64,000 nucleotides of DNA from Alteripontixanthobacter muriae (lineage in GTDB: Bacteria > Pseudomonadota > Alphaproteobacteria > Sphingomonadales > Sphingomonadaceae): assembly GCF_013336795.1 (NCBI RefSeq), contig NZ_JAAFZT010000006.1, positions 25,337 to 89,336 on the forward strand, in the 5' to 3' direction. The stretch's first letter is position 1, and every line of letters starts with the position of its first letter. A program made the position numbers and the translations under genes. Shown in pieces: positions 63,901-64,000 of the stretch. The notes below the pieces were generated by a model, which was not told the DNA's origin, searched no databases, and saw nothing but the letters and a program-made list of their open reading frames with translations.

Positions 63901-64000
63901 GGTCCGGACCCATAAACAGGATTCACAGCGGCATTGGGATGTGATTCATGAGCCTCCAGTGAGGAGGCATGTGGATGGCAAATTTCTTCTGGTTCTCGGA
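63901..64000 (+). mobile_element. left end of an insertion sequence, probably IS5 family (cut by window)
   Basis: From 63901 (GGTCCGGACC...) the sequence leads within 70 bp to a transposase-like start. The four bases before it, CTAG, fit the YTAR target that several IS5-group elements duplicate. The terminal inverted repeat partner is outside the window, so the boundary is inferred. Confidence 0.45.
63969..64000 (+). CDS. transposase, N-terminal fragment (runs off window)
   Basis: ATG at 63969 (or 63975) opens M-W-M-A-N-F-F-W-F-S, which resembles the N-terminus of IS5-family transposases (FFW-x-S followed by D/E-x-Q-W). Shine-Dalgarno GGAGG lies directly before the first ATG, 7 nt before the second, and sits inside a hairpin GCCTCC-agtga-GGAGGC (63952-63968), as in elements that hide the transposase ribosome site. 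Only about ten codons are visible, so the call is tentative. Confidence 0.5.
   Translation, partial: MWMANFFWFS

Overview
The window is a gene-dense, high-GC alphaproteobacterial chromosome segment (about bases 1-60,360) followed by a more AT-rich integrated element (about 60,361-64,000). The gene set points to Sphingomonadales, most likely Erythrobacteraceae or a close relative. The pointers are a three-part Pnt transhydrogenase, a CcrM-type methyltransferase, the pckA / ChvG-ChvI / PTS-Ntr cluster, an aa3-type oxidase subunit IV mini-gene, tandem cysteine desulfurases, serC-serA, DUF3597 and DUF885 proteins. This placement rests on gene content only; no 16S rRNA or other taxonomic marker is present.

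Layout. 1-4,700: end of a DUF2147 gene, then a minus-strand block for proton-translocating transhydrogenase (oxidase subunit IV mini-gene, pntAa, a fasciclin lipoprotein with its own terminator, pntAb, pntB, small lipoprotein). 4,900-9,000: an NtrC-type response regulator with a degenerate sigma-54 contact loop, a FUSC-like membrane protein, an SDR and a small membrane protein. 9,200-12,350: rnhB-ccrM-folP on the minus strand. 12,340-18,950: PQQ-type sugar dehydrogenase, GNAT, a DUF1285-CoA pyrophosphatase-cca operon, a DEAD-box helicase and a secreted repeat protein. 19,000-23,900: parC, ferredoxin and two cysteine desulfurases. 24,000-28,250: hydrolase, TonB-like protein, DUF3597 and DUF885 proteins.

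28,300-34,800 is the most coherent regulatory locus: pckA diverges from chvI-chvG-hprK-rapZ-EIIA-NPr. This joins an envelope-stress two-component system to the nitrogen-type phosphotransferase and to gluconeogenesis. 34,800-43,600: TrmH, RmuC, a Cys-rich helix-bundle protein, def, recR, fmt, PfpI, truA, an MDR oxidoreductase and asparaginase. 43,700-51,000: tRNA-Val, TlpA-like thioredoxin, argH-(LptM-like lipoprotein)-lysA-siroheme synthase, MarR-type regulator, and purA with an L,D-transpeptidase. 51,100-60,200: aldo/keto reductase, hisZ, serC-serA with a probable serC leader RNA, glycosyltransferase, and rarA with an RNase H-fold-like protein.

At 60,285-60,360 a tRNA-Thr is followed directly by a tyrosine recombinase, an AlpA-like regulator, an acidic protein of unknown function, a GntR-type repressor and a MucR/Ros regulator. 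An insertion-sequence left end is cut by the window edge. This looks like the left end of a genomic island or integrative element whose cargo lies beyond the window. I found no complete undescribed system. The best leads are the regulatory and architectural oddities listed as findings.
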